A DNA stretch of 47,153 nucleotides from Streptosporangiaceae bacterium (GTDB lineage Bacteria > Actinomycetota > Actinomycetes > Streptosporangiales > Streptosporangiaceae). This document shows positions 1 to 13,665 of this stretch, piece by piece. The stretch spans positions 1 to 47,153 of the forward strand of contig JAICYD010000046.1 of the NCBI GenBank assembly GCA_025934375.1. Reading direction: 5' to 3'. Below the pieces are notes generated by a model. It was not told the origin of the DNA. It saw only the letters and a program-made list of their open reading frames with translations, and did not search any database. Within the stretch, counting starts at the first letter, position 1. Every line of letters starts with the position of its first letter. The position numbers and the translations under genes were made by a program.

Positions 1-1179
1 CCAGTCCCCCCGAACCCCCCTGGGGAGGACTCCGTCCCCCCGGGCGGCTCCCCCGTTACCCCTCTGCCCTCCACGACGCGGGCAGCGGCGGAAGGGAACG
101 GGGACGCGGGTCCCGTTGCGGATGAAGGGCCTGAGGAAGTTCTGGTTTCCGTTGAGGGGGTTTCCAAGACGTTCCAGGCGCGGGGCGGGAGCGTCCGGGC
201 ACTGCGGGACGTGAGCGTGTCGCTGCGGGCCGGGCAGACCCTGGGCCTGGTCGGGGAGTCCGGCAGCGGCAAGACGACGCTGGCCCGCATCCTGCTCGGG
301 CTGACCGCGCCGGACCCCGGGGGGCGGGTCACCCTGGACGGGGCGGAGCTGGCCGCCACGCTGGCCAAGCGGCCGCTGGCGACGTTGCGCGACGTGCAGA
401 TCGTGTTCCAGAACCCGGACTCGGCGCTGAACCGGCGGGCGACGGTGCGCAGGCTGATCAGCCGGCCGCTGGCCAAGCTGTCCGGGCTGTCCGGGTCGGC
501 GCTCGCCACGCGGCTGGCCGAGCTGGTTAGCTCGGTGCGGTTGGCGGAGCGGCACCTGCCCCTGAAGCCGGGGCAGCTGTCGGGGGGACTGAAGCAGCGG
601 GTGGCGATCGCGCGGGCGTTCGCGGCCGGGCCGCGGGTCGTCGTGTGCGACGAGCCGACGTCCGCGCTCGACGTGTCGGTGCAGGCCGCGATCTTGAACC
701 TGCTGGGTGACCTGCAGGCCGAGCGGCGTACGAGCTACGTGTTCATCTCCCATGACCTGGAGATCGTCCGCTACCTGGCGGACCAGATCGTCGTGCTGTA
801 CGCCGGGCGGGTGCTGGAGTCCGGGCCGGCGTCGGCGGTGTTCAGCGCCCCGCACCACCCCTACACCGAGGCCCTGCTGTCGGCGATGCCGGCGCTGCCC
901 GGCGCGGGCGCGGCCGATGACCCGGCCGGCGCCCGGATCCAGCTGGCCGGCGAGCCTCCGTCCCTGTCGGATGCGATCAGTGGTTGCATCTTCCATGCGC
1001 GCTGCCCGCGGAAGCTGTCCAGCGGGATCTGCGAGAGCACCGAGCCGGGCCTGCTCGAAGGCGAGCCAGGTCACCTCATTCGCTGCCATATCCCCATCGG
1101 CGAGTTGCGGAACCTGCAGGCGTCTCCCGGGAGGACGATCCCCCGTAACCCCCAGGGGCAGGCAGGGCGTAACCGCTGA
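1..1179 (+). CDS. Oligopeptide/dipeptide ABC transporter ATP-binding protein (5' end outside window)
   Basis: ATPase that drives uptake through an oligopeptide/dipeptide importer. Visible are Walker A (GESGSGKT), an ABC signature read as LSGGL rather than the usual LSGGQ, Walker B (VVVCDEPTSALD), the H-loop (FISHDLEIVRYLA) and the C-terminal oligopeptide-type cysteine region (GCIFHARCPRK). The frame is open back to base 1. The GTG at 211 would cut off the first strand of the domain, which starts near base 145 (VSVEGVSKTFQ), so it is not the true start. The proline- and glycine-rich stretch before the domain looks like a linker, so this may be the second half of a fused DppD-DppF-type double ATPase (inference). 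The substrate-binding protein follows 25 bases downstream, so the two are probably one operon. Family call is firm; substrate is inferred from the family. Confidence 0.93.
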   Translation, partial: PVPPNPPGEDSVPPGGSPVTPLPSTTRAAAEGNGDAGPVADEGPEEVLVSVEGVSKTFQARGGSVRALRDVSVSLRAGQTLGLVGESGSGKTTLARILLGLTAPDPGGRVTLDGAELAATLAKRPLATLRDVQIVFQNPDSALNRRATVRRLISRPLAKLSGLSGSALATRLAELVSSVRLAERHLPLKPGQLSGGLKQRVAIARAFAAGPRVVVCDEPTSALDVSVQAAILNLLGDLQAERRTSYVFISHDLEIVRYLADQIVVLYAGRVLESGPASAVFSAPHHPYTEALLSAMPALPGAGAADDPAGARIQLAGEPPSLSDAISGCIFHARCPRKLSSGICESTEPGLLEGEPGHLIRCHIPIGELRNLQASPGRTIPRNPQGQAGRNR

Positions 1180-1204
1180 ACGAATCACCTAGGAGAGGCC
1201 ACCC

Positions 1205-2911
1205 GTGAAAGATGACCGACTAAGCAGCCTGCGCAAGGGACAGGGCGAGATAGCCAACCACGTCATCGACGAGTACGCGGCGGGGCGGATCTCGCGGCGC
1301 GACTTCATCCGGCGCGGCAGCGTCATCGGCCTGTCGGTCCCGCTGCTGGGCGCGATCGTCTCGGCGTGCTCGTCGAGCACCTCCTCGACCGGAGCGTCCG
1401 GGTCCCCCTCCGCGGGATCGTCGACTACGGCCGGGGGCGGAGCTCCGGGAGCGATGATCAAGGCCGGGATCTCGACCCCGACGGGGGCGATCAACCCGGT
1501 GACGGTCGCCGACCAGGGCGGGCTGGACATGCTCGCGCAGACCGGCGAGTACCTCTGCCTGTCCGGCCAGGACCTGAACCTGCAGCCGGTGCTGGCCGAG
1601 AGCTGGACGCCGAACGCGACGTCGGACGTGTGGACGTTCAAGATCCGCCAGGGCGTCAAGTTCCACGACGGCACGCCGCTGACCGCCGACGACGTCGTCT
1701 ACACCTACAAGCTGCAGACCGACCCGAAGGGCAAGTCCGCCGCGCTGTCGGCGTTCGGCGGCGTGCTCACGCCGGACGGGGTGGTGAAGAAGGACGCCGC
1801 CACGGTCGAGTTCCACCTGTCGGCGCCGAACGGCAACTTCCCGTACCTGACCTCGTCCGACAACTACAACATGATCATCATCCCGAACAAGTACGACCCC
1901 GCGACGTGGGAGAAGTCGTTCATCGGGACCGGCCCGTTCAAGCTCGGCTCCTACACCACCAAGTCGGGGGCGTCGTTCACCCGCAACCAGGACTACTGGG
2001 GCACCAAGGCGCTGCCGTCGGGGACCCAGTTCACCTTCTACGACACCCAGGCGCCGTCCATCCTCGCGCTGACCAGCGGCTCGATCGACGTCCTGGGGCA
2101 GTTCTCGGTGGCCGGCGGGGAGCAGCTGCTGACTGGCAGCTACAACATCGTCAAGCTGAAGTCCAGCGCGCACCGCGAGCTGTCGATGCGCTGTGACCAG
2201 AAGCCGTTCAACGACCCGCGGGTGCGGCAGGCGATCGCGCTGTCGCTGAACCGGCCGGCGATCACGCAGGCGCTGTTCAAGGGGTACTCCGACGTGGGCA
2301 ACGACAGCCCGTTCGCGCCGGTGTTCCCGTCCACGAACACCAGCGTGCCGCAGCGCGCCCAGGACGTCGCCAAGGCCAAGTCGCTGCTGGCGGCGGCCGG
2401 CTACCCCAACGGGTTCACCACCTCGCTGGTCACCGAGGACTCGCTGGAGATCCCGCAGTACGCGCAGATCGTCGTGCAGCAGGCGGCGGCGATCGGGGTG
2501 AAGATCAACCTGAAGGTGGAGGCGCAGTCGGCGTACTACGGCAAGGCGACATTCGGGCAATCCGACTGGCTGGACGGCACGATGAGCCTGGTCGACTATG
2601 GCCACCGGTCGGTGCCGAACGTTTTCCTCACCTCGCCACTGCAGACGACCAACGCCAAGACCGGCACCGGCTCGTGGAACGGGGCGCACTTCGCCAACGC
2701 GGCCTATGACAAACTGGTCGGGCAGTACATCGCGGCCAGCGACATCGGGACGCAGAAGTCACTGGCGGGCCAGATCGAGACGCTGCTGCTGGACCAGACG
2801 CCGATCATCTACGGCTACTTCTACAATTTCCTTACGGCGACCGCGCAGGGCGTCGGGGGCGTGTACCCGACCGCGATCGGGCACCTGTTCCTCAACAAGG
2901 CGACTAAGTAG
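1205..2911 (+). CDS. ABC transporter substrate-binding lipoprotein, family 5 (peptide type)
   Basis: Extracytoplasmic receptor of the importer encoded just upstream (SBP_bac_5 type, 568 residues, normal length). The N-terminus combines a twin-arginine motif (SRRDFIRRG) with a hydrophobic stretch ending in a lipobox (AIVSAC), followed by a Ser/Thr/Gly-rich linker. It is therefore probably exported by Tat and lipid-anchored. Typical family-5 motifs are present, such as LAESWTPN, FKIRQGVKFHDGTPL and ADDVVYTYK near residues 135-170, and RVRQAIALSLNR near 345. The GTG start is supported by AGGAG at 1191-1195. The ligand cannot be read from sequence; peptides are the default, but sugars and other small molecules are known ligands in this family. 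Confidence 0.95.
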   Translation: MKDDRLSSLRKGQGEIANHVIDEYAAGRISRRDFIRRGSVIGLSVPLLGAIVSACSSSTSSTGASGSPSAGSSTTAGGGAPGAMIKAGISTPTGAINPVTVADQGGLDMLAQTGEYLCLSGQDLNLQPVLAESWTPNATSDVWTFKIRQGVKFHDGTPLTADDVVYTYKLQTDPKGKSAALSAFGGVLTPDGVVKKDAATVEFHLSAPNGNFPYLTSSDNYNMIIIPNKYDPATWEKSFIGTGPFKLGSYTTKSGASFTRNQDYWGTKALPSGTQFTFYDTQAPSILALTSGSIDVLGQFSVAGGEQLLTGSYNIVKLKSSAHRELSMRCDQKPFNDPRVRQAIALSLNRPAITQALFKGYSDVGNDSPFAPVFPSTNTSVPQRAQDVAKAKSLLAAAGYPNGFTTSLVTEDSLEIPQYAQIVVQQAAAIGVKINLKVEAQSAYYGKATFGQSDWLDGTMSLVDYGHRSVPNVFLTSPLQTTNAKTGTGSWNGAHFANAAYDKLVGQYIAASDIGTQKSLAGQIETLLLDQTPIIYGYFYNFLTATAQGVGGVYPTAIGHLFLNKATK

Positions 2912-2914
2912 GCA

Positions 2915-5056
2915 ATGACGACCAGTGACCAGCCCCAGGCGGACCGGGGAACCCAGGGTGGTTCCACGGCGTCCGCCGCCCGGGGCCCGGCGATAAGCCA
3001 CGAGCACCGGGACGTGACCGGCGGCTGGCTGCGGCCAGCGGTGTTCGGCGCGATGGACGGGCTGGTCACTAACGTCTCGCTCATCGCCGGGGTGGGCGGT
3101 GGCGGCGGCTCGCAGCACGCCATCGTCCTCACCGGCCTGGCGGGCCTGGCCGCGGGGGCGTTCTCGATGGCGGCCGGGGAGTTCGTCTCGGTGTCCTCGC
3201 AAAACGAGCTCGTCATGGCCGAAGTCGCCAAGGAGCGCCGCGAACTGGAGCACAACGCGGCCGTGGAGCAGGCCGAGCTGGTCGGCATGCTCCGCGCGCG
3301 CGGCATCTCGCCCGCCACCGCCCGGCAGGCGGCCGCGGAGATCTCCGCGCACCCGGACAAGGCGCTGGAAATCCACGCGATGGAAGAGCTTGGCGTCAAC
3401 CCCCAGGAACTGCCGTCTCCGTTCGTGGCCGCCGGGGCGTCGCTGGCCTCGTTCGCCGTCGGGGCCGTCATCCCGTTGCTGCCATACCTGCTCGGAGCCA
3501 ACGTCATGTGGCTGGCCCTGGGGCTGTCGGCACTGGCCGCCGTCGTGGGCGGCGGGCTGGTCGCCCGGTTGACCGAGCGACCGTTCTGGCGCGGGGCCGT
3601 GCGCCAGCTGGCCCTCGGCGCCGTCGCGGCCGGCTTCACGTACCTGATCGGCCTGGCCGTCGGCGGCCTAGCCTTATCTCCTGGGGGCTATAAACCAAGC
3701 CCCGAGGCGCCCGTCAACCCACTCTCCCCGCAGCGCGTGGGTTACCCGATGGTAAGGTGCCCCGTGGCCACCGTTAACCGTCCGCTGCGCGTCGCATTGC
3801 TGTCCTATCGCAGCAAGCCGCATTCCGGAGGCCAGGGCGTGTACGTACGGCACCTGAGCCGGGAGCTGGCCGCGCTGGGGCACCACGTGGAGGTGCTGTC
3901 CGGGCAGCCGTACCCGGTGCTGGACCCCGGTCCGGTGCTGCGCGAGGTGCCCAGCCTTGACCTGTACCGGGACGAGGACCCGTTCCGCACTCCCGCGCTG
4001 GCGGAATTCCGCGACTGGGCCGATGCGGTAGAAACAGTCATGATGTGGAGCGGCGCCTTCCCCGAGCCGCTGACGTTCAGCGTCCGCGCGCTGCGGGCGC
4101 TGCGCTCCCGGGTCGCCGACTTCGACATCGTGCACGACAACCAGGGCCTCGGCTACGGGATGCTCGGCGTGCGCGGCCTCGGGCTGCCGCTGGTGACCAG
4201 CATCCACCACCCGATCACCGTGGACCGGCGGCTGGACCTGGCCGGGCTGTCCTGGCCGCGGCGGCTGGCCAAGGGCCGCTGGTACGGGTTCGTCCGCATG
4301 CAGGGCCGGGTTGCCCGGCGGGCAGGTCCCCTGATCACCGTCTCGGAGTCGTCCAAGGCTGACATCTGCCGCGACTTCCGGGTGCCGCCGTCGGCCGTGC
4401 GCATCGTGCCGCTCGGCGTGGACACCCGGCGGTTTCGTCCATCCGGCGGCCCGCGCGCACGGGGGCGCATAGTCGCGGTGACCAGCGCGGACTCGCCGCT
4501 GAAGGGCCTCGGTGTCCTGCTGCGGGCACTGGCCAAGGTCGCCACTGAACGAGACGTCCATCTCGTCGTCGTGGGCACTCCCTCCGACGCCACGCGGGCG
4601 CTAGTCACCCAGTTGTCGCTCGCCGAGCGGGTCACCTTCTCCCCCGGCCTGTCCGACGATGACTACGCGGCGTTGCTAGCCAGCGCGGAGATCGGGGTCG
4701 TTCCGTCCCTGTATGAGGGTTTTTCGCTGCCCGCGGTGGAGCACATGGCCTCGGGGACCCCGCTGGTCGCCACGCGCGCCGGGGCGCTGCCGGAAGTGAC
4801 CGGGGACGCGGCGCTGCTGGTCGCGCCGGGAGACCCCGAAGAGCTGGCGGCGACCCTGCGGCGGCTGCACGACTCGCCGGCGGAACGCGCCGCGTTCAGC
4901 GACCTGGCGTTGCGCCGGGTCAGCGAGCGATTCGCCTGGCCAGCGGTGGCCGCCGCGACGGCGGCGATCTACCGCGACGCGATCGACCACGGCAGCGGCC
5001 TGCGCAACCCTGCCCTCGCCAGGGGCACTTTCCCTCACAACGGAGCCACATGCTGA
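2915..5056 (+). CDS. VIT/CCC1-type membrane protein in one open frame with a family 4 glycosyltransferase
   Basis: A 713-residue open frame with two unrelated halves. Residues about 35-250 are a VIT1/CCC1-type iron/manganese transporter: the start motif FGAMDGLVTNVSLIAGV, then AAGEFVSVSSQNEL, a soluble acidic helical insert, and three hydrophobic segments near the end. Residues about 285-700 are a GT4 glycosyltransferase with a GGQGVYVRHLS start, VSESSKADI, PLGVDTRRF, and the donor-site region SLYEGFSLPAVEHMASGTPLV. The roughly 35 residues between read like translated spacer (LSPGGYKPSPEAPVNPLSPQ). In-frame starts exist at ATG 3749 and GTG 3764, the latter with a weak AAGG six bases ahead. 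I think two genes are likelier than a real fusion: the VIT gene may have lost its stop by mutation or sequence error. ATG 2915 lies three bases after the upstream stop. Confidence 0.8.
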   Translation: MTTSDQPQADRGTQGGSTASAARGPAISHEHRDVTGGWLRPAVFGAMDGLVTNVSLIAGVGGGGGSQHAIVLTGLAGLAAGAFSMAAGEFVSVSSQNELVMAEVAKERRELEHNAAVEQAELVGMLRARGISPATARQAAAEISAHPDKALEIHAMEELGVNPQELPSPFVAAGASLASFAVGAVIPLLPYLLGANVMWLALGLSALAAVVGGGLVARLTERPFWRGAVRQLALGAVAAGFTYLIGLAVGGLALSPGGYKPSPEAPVNPLSPQRVGYPMVRCPVATVNRPLRVALLSYRSKPHSGGQGVYVRHLSRELAALGHHVEVLSGQPYPVLDPGPVLREVPSLDLYRDEDPFRTPALAEFRDWADAVETVMMWSGAFPEPLTFSVRALRALRSRVADFDIVHDNQGLGYGMLGVRGLGLPLVTSIHHPITVDRRLDLAGLSWPRRLAKGRWYGFVRMQGRVARRAGPLITVSESSKADICRDFRVPPSAVRIVPLGVDTRRFRPSGGPRARGRIVAVTSADSPLKGLGVLLRALAKVATERDVHLVVVGTPSDATRALVTQLSLAERVTFSPGLSDDDYAALLASAEIGVVPSLYEGFSLPAVEHMASGTPLVATRAGALPEVTGDAALLVAPGDPEELAATLRRLHDSPAERAAFSDLALRRVSERFAWPAVAAATAAIYRDAIDHGSGLRNPALARGTFPHNGATC

Positions 5057-5762
5057 CCGTCGACTTCAGCCGCTTCCCCATCATGCCCGGCGAGCGGCTG
5101 CTCGACCTTGGCTGCGGCGCCGGCCGCCACGCCTTCGAGGCCTACCGCCGGGGCGCCCGCGTCGTCGCCGCCGACCTCGACGCCGGCGAGCTGGCCGGGG
5201 TGAGCGCGATGCTCGGCGCCATGGCGCTGGAGGGTGAGGCCGGGCCGCCCGCGTCGGCGGCGGCGCTGCGGACGGACGGTACCCGGCTGCCGTTCGCCAC
5301 CGGGTCGTTTGACAAGGTAATCGCGGCCGAGACCCTGGAGCACGTCCCCGATGACCAGCGCATGATGGACGAGGTCGCCCGGGTCCTGCGCCCCGGCGGC
5401 CTGGCCGCCGTCACCGTGCCGGCCTGGATGCCGGAGCGGGTCTGCTGGGCGCTGTCGCGGGAGTACCACGAGGTCCCCGGCGGGCACGTGCGGATCTACA
5501 CCCGCGCCGAGCTGGCCGGGAAGCTGGCGCGCGCGGGCCTGGTCGTCACCGGCGGGCACCGCGCGCACGGGCTGCACGCCCCGTACTGGTGGCTGAAGTG
5601 CGCCGTTGGCGTGGGCAACAACGCGCACCCGGCCGTGCGCGGCTACCACAAGATGCTCGTCTGGGACATCATGCGCGGGCCGGCGCTCACCCGGTACACC
5701 GAGGCGGCGCTGAATCCCCTCATCGGCAAGAGCCTGGTCCTCTACGCCACCAAGGACCCCAA

Positions 5763-5766
<4 letters not shown>
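5050..5766 (+). CDS. Class I SAM-dependent methyltransferase
   Basis: A 238-residue methyltransferase with motif I LLDLGCGAGRH near residue 17, an acidic residue after strand 2 (VVAADLDAGEL), motif II/III around ETLEHVPDDQRMMDEVARVL and the post-motif RPGGLAAVTVPAW. This is the Methyltransf_11 type of fold. It starts inside the end of the glycosyltransferase (7-base overlap ATGCTGA) and its last codons overlap the next gene by GTGA, so translation of the three is probably coupled. The context (GT4, methyltransferase, toroid protein) suggests modification of a glycolipid or prenyl-linked sugar, but no acceptor can be deduced from sequence. Confidence 0.92.
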
Positions 5767-10732
<4,966 letters not shown>

Positions 10733-10750
10733 TGCAGCATGACGCCATAA

Positions 10751-10768
10751 ATGGGGTGTTCACCCCAT
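10751..10768. promoter_or_regulatory. Perfect 18-bp palindrome upstream of the pab fusion gene
   Basis: atggggtg-tt-caccccat: 8-base arms with a 2-base centre, 19 bases ahead of the pab start on the minus strand. The size and symmetry suit a dimeric repressor operator (inference). An RNA hairpin in the leader is the alternative. Confidence 0.5.
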
Positions 10769-10879
10769 GTGCGGGAGACAAGGCAGCGTCGTGGATCTGT
10801 GGCGTGCAACAAACACCGAGGTCGGCCGCTGAGACCGCTGTACCTGACCCCGGCCGGTCACGTCGCCGCGCCGGGCGGC

Positions 10880-12454
10880 TCAGTCGCCGATCAGGCCGTG
10901 GTTGGCGGCGAACAGGCTGGCTAGCGCCCGGTTCGCGGTTCCCGTCTTGGCGTAGATGTGCTCGACGTGGTGCCCGGCGGTCTTGCGGGAGATGACCAGC
11001 CGCTCGGCGATCTCCTGATTGGACAGGCCCTGGGCCAGCAGGCGCAGCACCTCGACCTCGCGGCGGGTCAGCCCGGCGGGCATCGCCTGGCGCCGGGTCG
11101 CCCGGTGCCCGGCGGCGACCAGGACGGCGGCGACGGCGTCGCCGTCCAGCCGCCCGGCGCGCACCTCGCCCTGGGCGTGCGAGGCCGCCTCCCCGGGGGT
11201 GCCGGCGGGCCGGTGCGGGCGCGGCTCAGTCCGGGAGCGGTAGAAGTCGGCGGCGGCGATCACGCGGCCCTCGGGTGAGAGCGCGTTGCCGGAAATCCCG
11301 CGCGGGTAGCCCGAGCCGTCGAGGCGCTCGTGATGCTGGATGGCGATCACCGCGAGGGGGGCCAGGGCCGGGGAGTAGGCGAGCATGCGTTCGGTGAGGT
11401 AGGGATGCAGCCGGACTCGCTCGGTCTCGCTGGCGCTGAGCGGCGCCTGCTTGTCCCAGATCGTGTTGGGGACGCCGAGCCGCCCCAGGTCGTGGACCAG
11501 CCCCGCCCGACGGATCAGCGTGGCGGCCGCCTCGCCGAGCCCCATGATCCGGGCGGCCTCGCCGGCGAGGTCGGCCACGCCGCGGGAGTGGCCGATGGTG
11601 TAGGGGGACTTCACGTCGGTGAAGTCGGCGATCGCGGCGAGGGCGGCGTCGAGCTCGGGCCCGCGCAGGGGCAGCGGCGCGGTCGTCACTGGGGTCACCG
11701 GCTCGGCGGCGATGACGGCTTCCCAGGTGCTGGTCTGGTCCAGGTCGGTGAACAGGTCCTCCGCCCCGCCGGCGAAGGCGTCGACCACCGCCGGGTCGAA
11801 CTGCGTCCCGCTGCGCTCCCGGGCGACGGCGACCGCCGCGGCGGTCCCGCCGGCCCGGTGGAAGACCTCAACCACGTCGGCGAGGTTGATCAGCCGGGAG
11901 GCGAGCAGGATCTGCTCGCCGCGAGCCCCTTTCGGGGTGCCCCGGCCGTCCCAGCGCTCAAAGGTCTGCTCCACGGTGTCGCGCACCCGCTGGCCCAGCC
12001 CCAGCCGCTGGGCGAGGTCGTCGGCGGCGAGCCAGTGGTTGTCCAGGATCTGGGCGGCGGCGTGGCGCCCGTCGGTGGCGAAGGCCGGCCCGAGCCGGAC
12101 CCGCTCGGGCACGGGGCGCCCGGCGCCCAGGTGGCGGAGCATGAACGCCGGCCCGGACAGGGGCGTGCGGAAGTCGACGCGGCGGAAGTCGGCCTTCAGG
12201 GCCAGGTCATCGCCGAACCACTTCGCCTGCTCGTACGCGTCCACGTGGCAGCCAACCCACGCCAGCAGCGCGGCGTAGTAGACGGCGGCGCGGTCTTCCT
12301 CGGAAAGCCCCATGCGCTCGGCGAGCCGCACCGACAGCACGCACTGGCGCAGCACGTGCTCCATCGGCTGCCCCATGCCCAGATCGGTGGCCAGCGACAA
12401 GACGGCGAGGAGCTCGGCTAGCCGGACGTTCGAGCGGGCCGCGATGTGCGTCAT
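10880..12454 (-). CDS. HD-GYP domain phosphohydrolase with C-terminal LuxR-type HTH
   Basis: I prefer ATG 12454 (MTHIAARSNVRLAELL); the 13 codons upstream look like read-in. The 524-residue protein has an N-terminal helical/HD-like half (LRQCVLSVRLAERMGL, AALLAWVGC), then an HD-GYP domain: H-S-R near residue 290, HDLGRLGVPNTIWDK, HHERLDGSGYPRG and a late ADFYRSRTEPRPHRPA. HD-GYP enzymes hydrolyse cyclic di-GMP or related nucleotides. The C-terminus is a GerE/LuxR DNA-binding domain (LTRREVEVLRLLAQGLSNQEIAERL) around residues 455-515. It could link nucleotide turnover to transcription; whether it acts as phosphodiesterase or sensor is open. It is downstream of and overlaps the flavoprotein gene's 3' end. 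Confidence 0.9.
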   Translation of the reverse strand: MTHIAARSNVRLAELLAVLSLATDLGMGQPMEHVLRQCVLSVRLAERMGLSEEDRAAVYYAALLAWVGCHVDAYEQAKWFGDDLALKADFRRVDFRTPLSGPAFMLRHLGAGRPVPERVRLGPAFATDGRHAAAQILDNHWLAADDLAQRLGLGQRVRDTVEQTFERWDGRGTPKGARGEQILLASRLINLADVVEVFHRAGGTAAAVAVARERSGTQFDPAVVDAFAGGAEDLFTDLDQTSTWEAVIAAEPVTPVTTAPLPLRGPELDAALAAIADFTDVKSPYTIGHSRGVADLAGEAARIMGLGEAAATLIRRAGLVHDLGRLGVPNTIWDKQAPLSASETERVRLHPYLTERMLAYSPALAPLAVIAIQHHERLDGSGYPRGISGNALSPEGRVIAAADFYRSRTEPRPHRPAGTPGEAASHAQGEVRAGRLDGDAVAAVLVAAGHRATRRQAMPAGLTRREVEVLRLLAQGLSNQEIAERLVISRKTAGHHVEHIYAKTGTANRALASLFAANHGLIGD

Positions 12455-13646
12455 GACACCGTGATAACACGCGGTTGAGGGTGGCCAGCGCAAGCCGGGC
12501 GGCGGGCTTGGCGATCAGCTCGGGATACGGGACCTCGCTGCGGCATATCTTCCCGAACGCGCGCCAGCCCTTGGGCGTGCCCAGCCCCCGGTGGAAGGTC
12601 CCCGTGTGCCGGGTGAACGCGGTGAGCAGCACGCGGCTGGCGCGCATCTCAGCGCCGAGGCCTTGCTCGATGGCCGTCGGATAGGCGTCGAGCGCTGCCC
12701 CGGTGGCCTGCGGCGATTCGGCCATGCTGGCCTTGGCCGCGATCTCGCCGGCCAGCGCCCCCGACCGCAGCGCGAAGCTGATCCCCTCGCGGGTCCACGG
12801 CTCAAGCAAGCCCGCGGCGTCCCCGGCGACGATGACCCGTCCCGATCGCAAGGCGGAATCGGCCGAACGACACCGGGTCAGGTGCCCGGAGTCCCGGATC
12901 ACCGGATCCCGGGCCAGGCCCAGGCGGTCGGTGAACTCGCGCAGGTAATCGCGGGTGGCGTCACCTTGCTTGCCGGGGGTGCCGGTGCCCGCCCGGGACG
13001 CGATGACGCCGACGGTGAGGCGGTCGCCCTTGGGGAAGACCCACCCGTAGGACGCGGGGATCCATCCCCAGTCCAGGAGGATGCGCCCGGCCCATTGCCG
13101 TTGCCGGGCCGCGGAGGGGGCGATCTCCAGCTCCAGGCCGAGGTCGACCTGCTCGAAGGTGACGCCGACGTGCCGGGCGGTGACCCCGGAGGAACCGTCA
13201 GCGCCGATGATCACGCGGGCGGTGACGGTGGTGCCGTCGGCGAGCCGGGCGTACGCGTGGCCGGGCTCTTGGCCGATCGCGCGGACGGCGGCCTTCTGGC
13301 GGACCCGCGCGCCGGCGTCCAGCGCCCGGTCCAGCAGCGCGGCGTCGAACTCCTCGCGCATGACCATGGCCAGCAGCGGCCGGGCGTCCGTGCGGGTGAA
13401 CTCCCGGCCGCCGCGCAGCGTGAAGGTGGCGGTGGTGATCTCGTCACGGGCAGGCAGGCTGGACAGGTCTTTCACGGCGGTCAGGGAGGCCCCGACCAGG
13501 CCGCCGCCGCAGGTCTTGTACCGGGGATGCTCGGCGCGTTCCACGATGAGCGTCCGCGCCCCGGCGCCGGCGGCCGCGTGCGCGGCCGACAGCCCGGCCG
13601 GGCCGCCCCCGATGACCGCGACATCCCACTCAGCCTGCGTCTGCAC
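12207..13646 (-). CDS. Geranylgeranyl-reductase family FAD-dependent oxidoreductase (C-terminus runs on)
   Basis: A flavoprotein of the geranylgeranyl/digeranylgeranylglycerophospholipid reductase group, which saturates isoprenoid chains; in actinomycetes such enzymes act on menaquinone side chains or other polyprenyls. FAD-binding GGGPAGLSAAHAAAGAG is at residues 12-28, CGGGLVG follows near 48, and GDAAGLLEPWTREGISFAL is near 275. The family-like sequence fades at about residue 395 (RLALATLNRVLS). The last 80 or so residues are Arg/Ala/Gly-rich and overlap the first 248 bases of the HD-GYP gene in another frame. A lost stop or frameshift near 12,460 is likely. GTG start, 19 bases after the serpin stop. 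Confidence 0.85.
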   Translation of the reverse strand: MQTQAEWDVAVIGGGPAGLSAAHAAAGAGARTLIVERAEHPRYKTCGGGLVGASLTAVKDLSSLPARDEITTATFTLRGGREFTRTDARPLLAMVMREEFDAALLDRALDAGARVRQKAAVRAIGQEPGHAYARLADGTTVTARVIIGADGSSGVTARHVGVTFEQVDLGLELEIAPSAARQRQWAGRILLDWGWIPASYGWVFPKGDRLTVGVIASRAGTGTPGKQGDATRDYLREFTDRLGLARDPVIRDSGHLTRCRSADSALRSGRVIVAGDAAGLLEPWTREGISFALRSGALAGEIAAKASMAESPQATGAALDAYPTAIEQGLGAEMRASRVLLTAFTRHTGTFHRGLGTPKGWRAFGKICRSEVPYPELIAKPAARLALATLNRVLSRCHDAHRGPLERPASRAPRRLVAGHRSGHGAADGARAAPVRAVGAARRAHGAFRGRPRRRLLRRAAGVGWLPRGRVRAGEVVRR

Positions 13647-13665
13647 GCGAGCAAGGGTACCGGCC

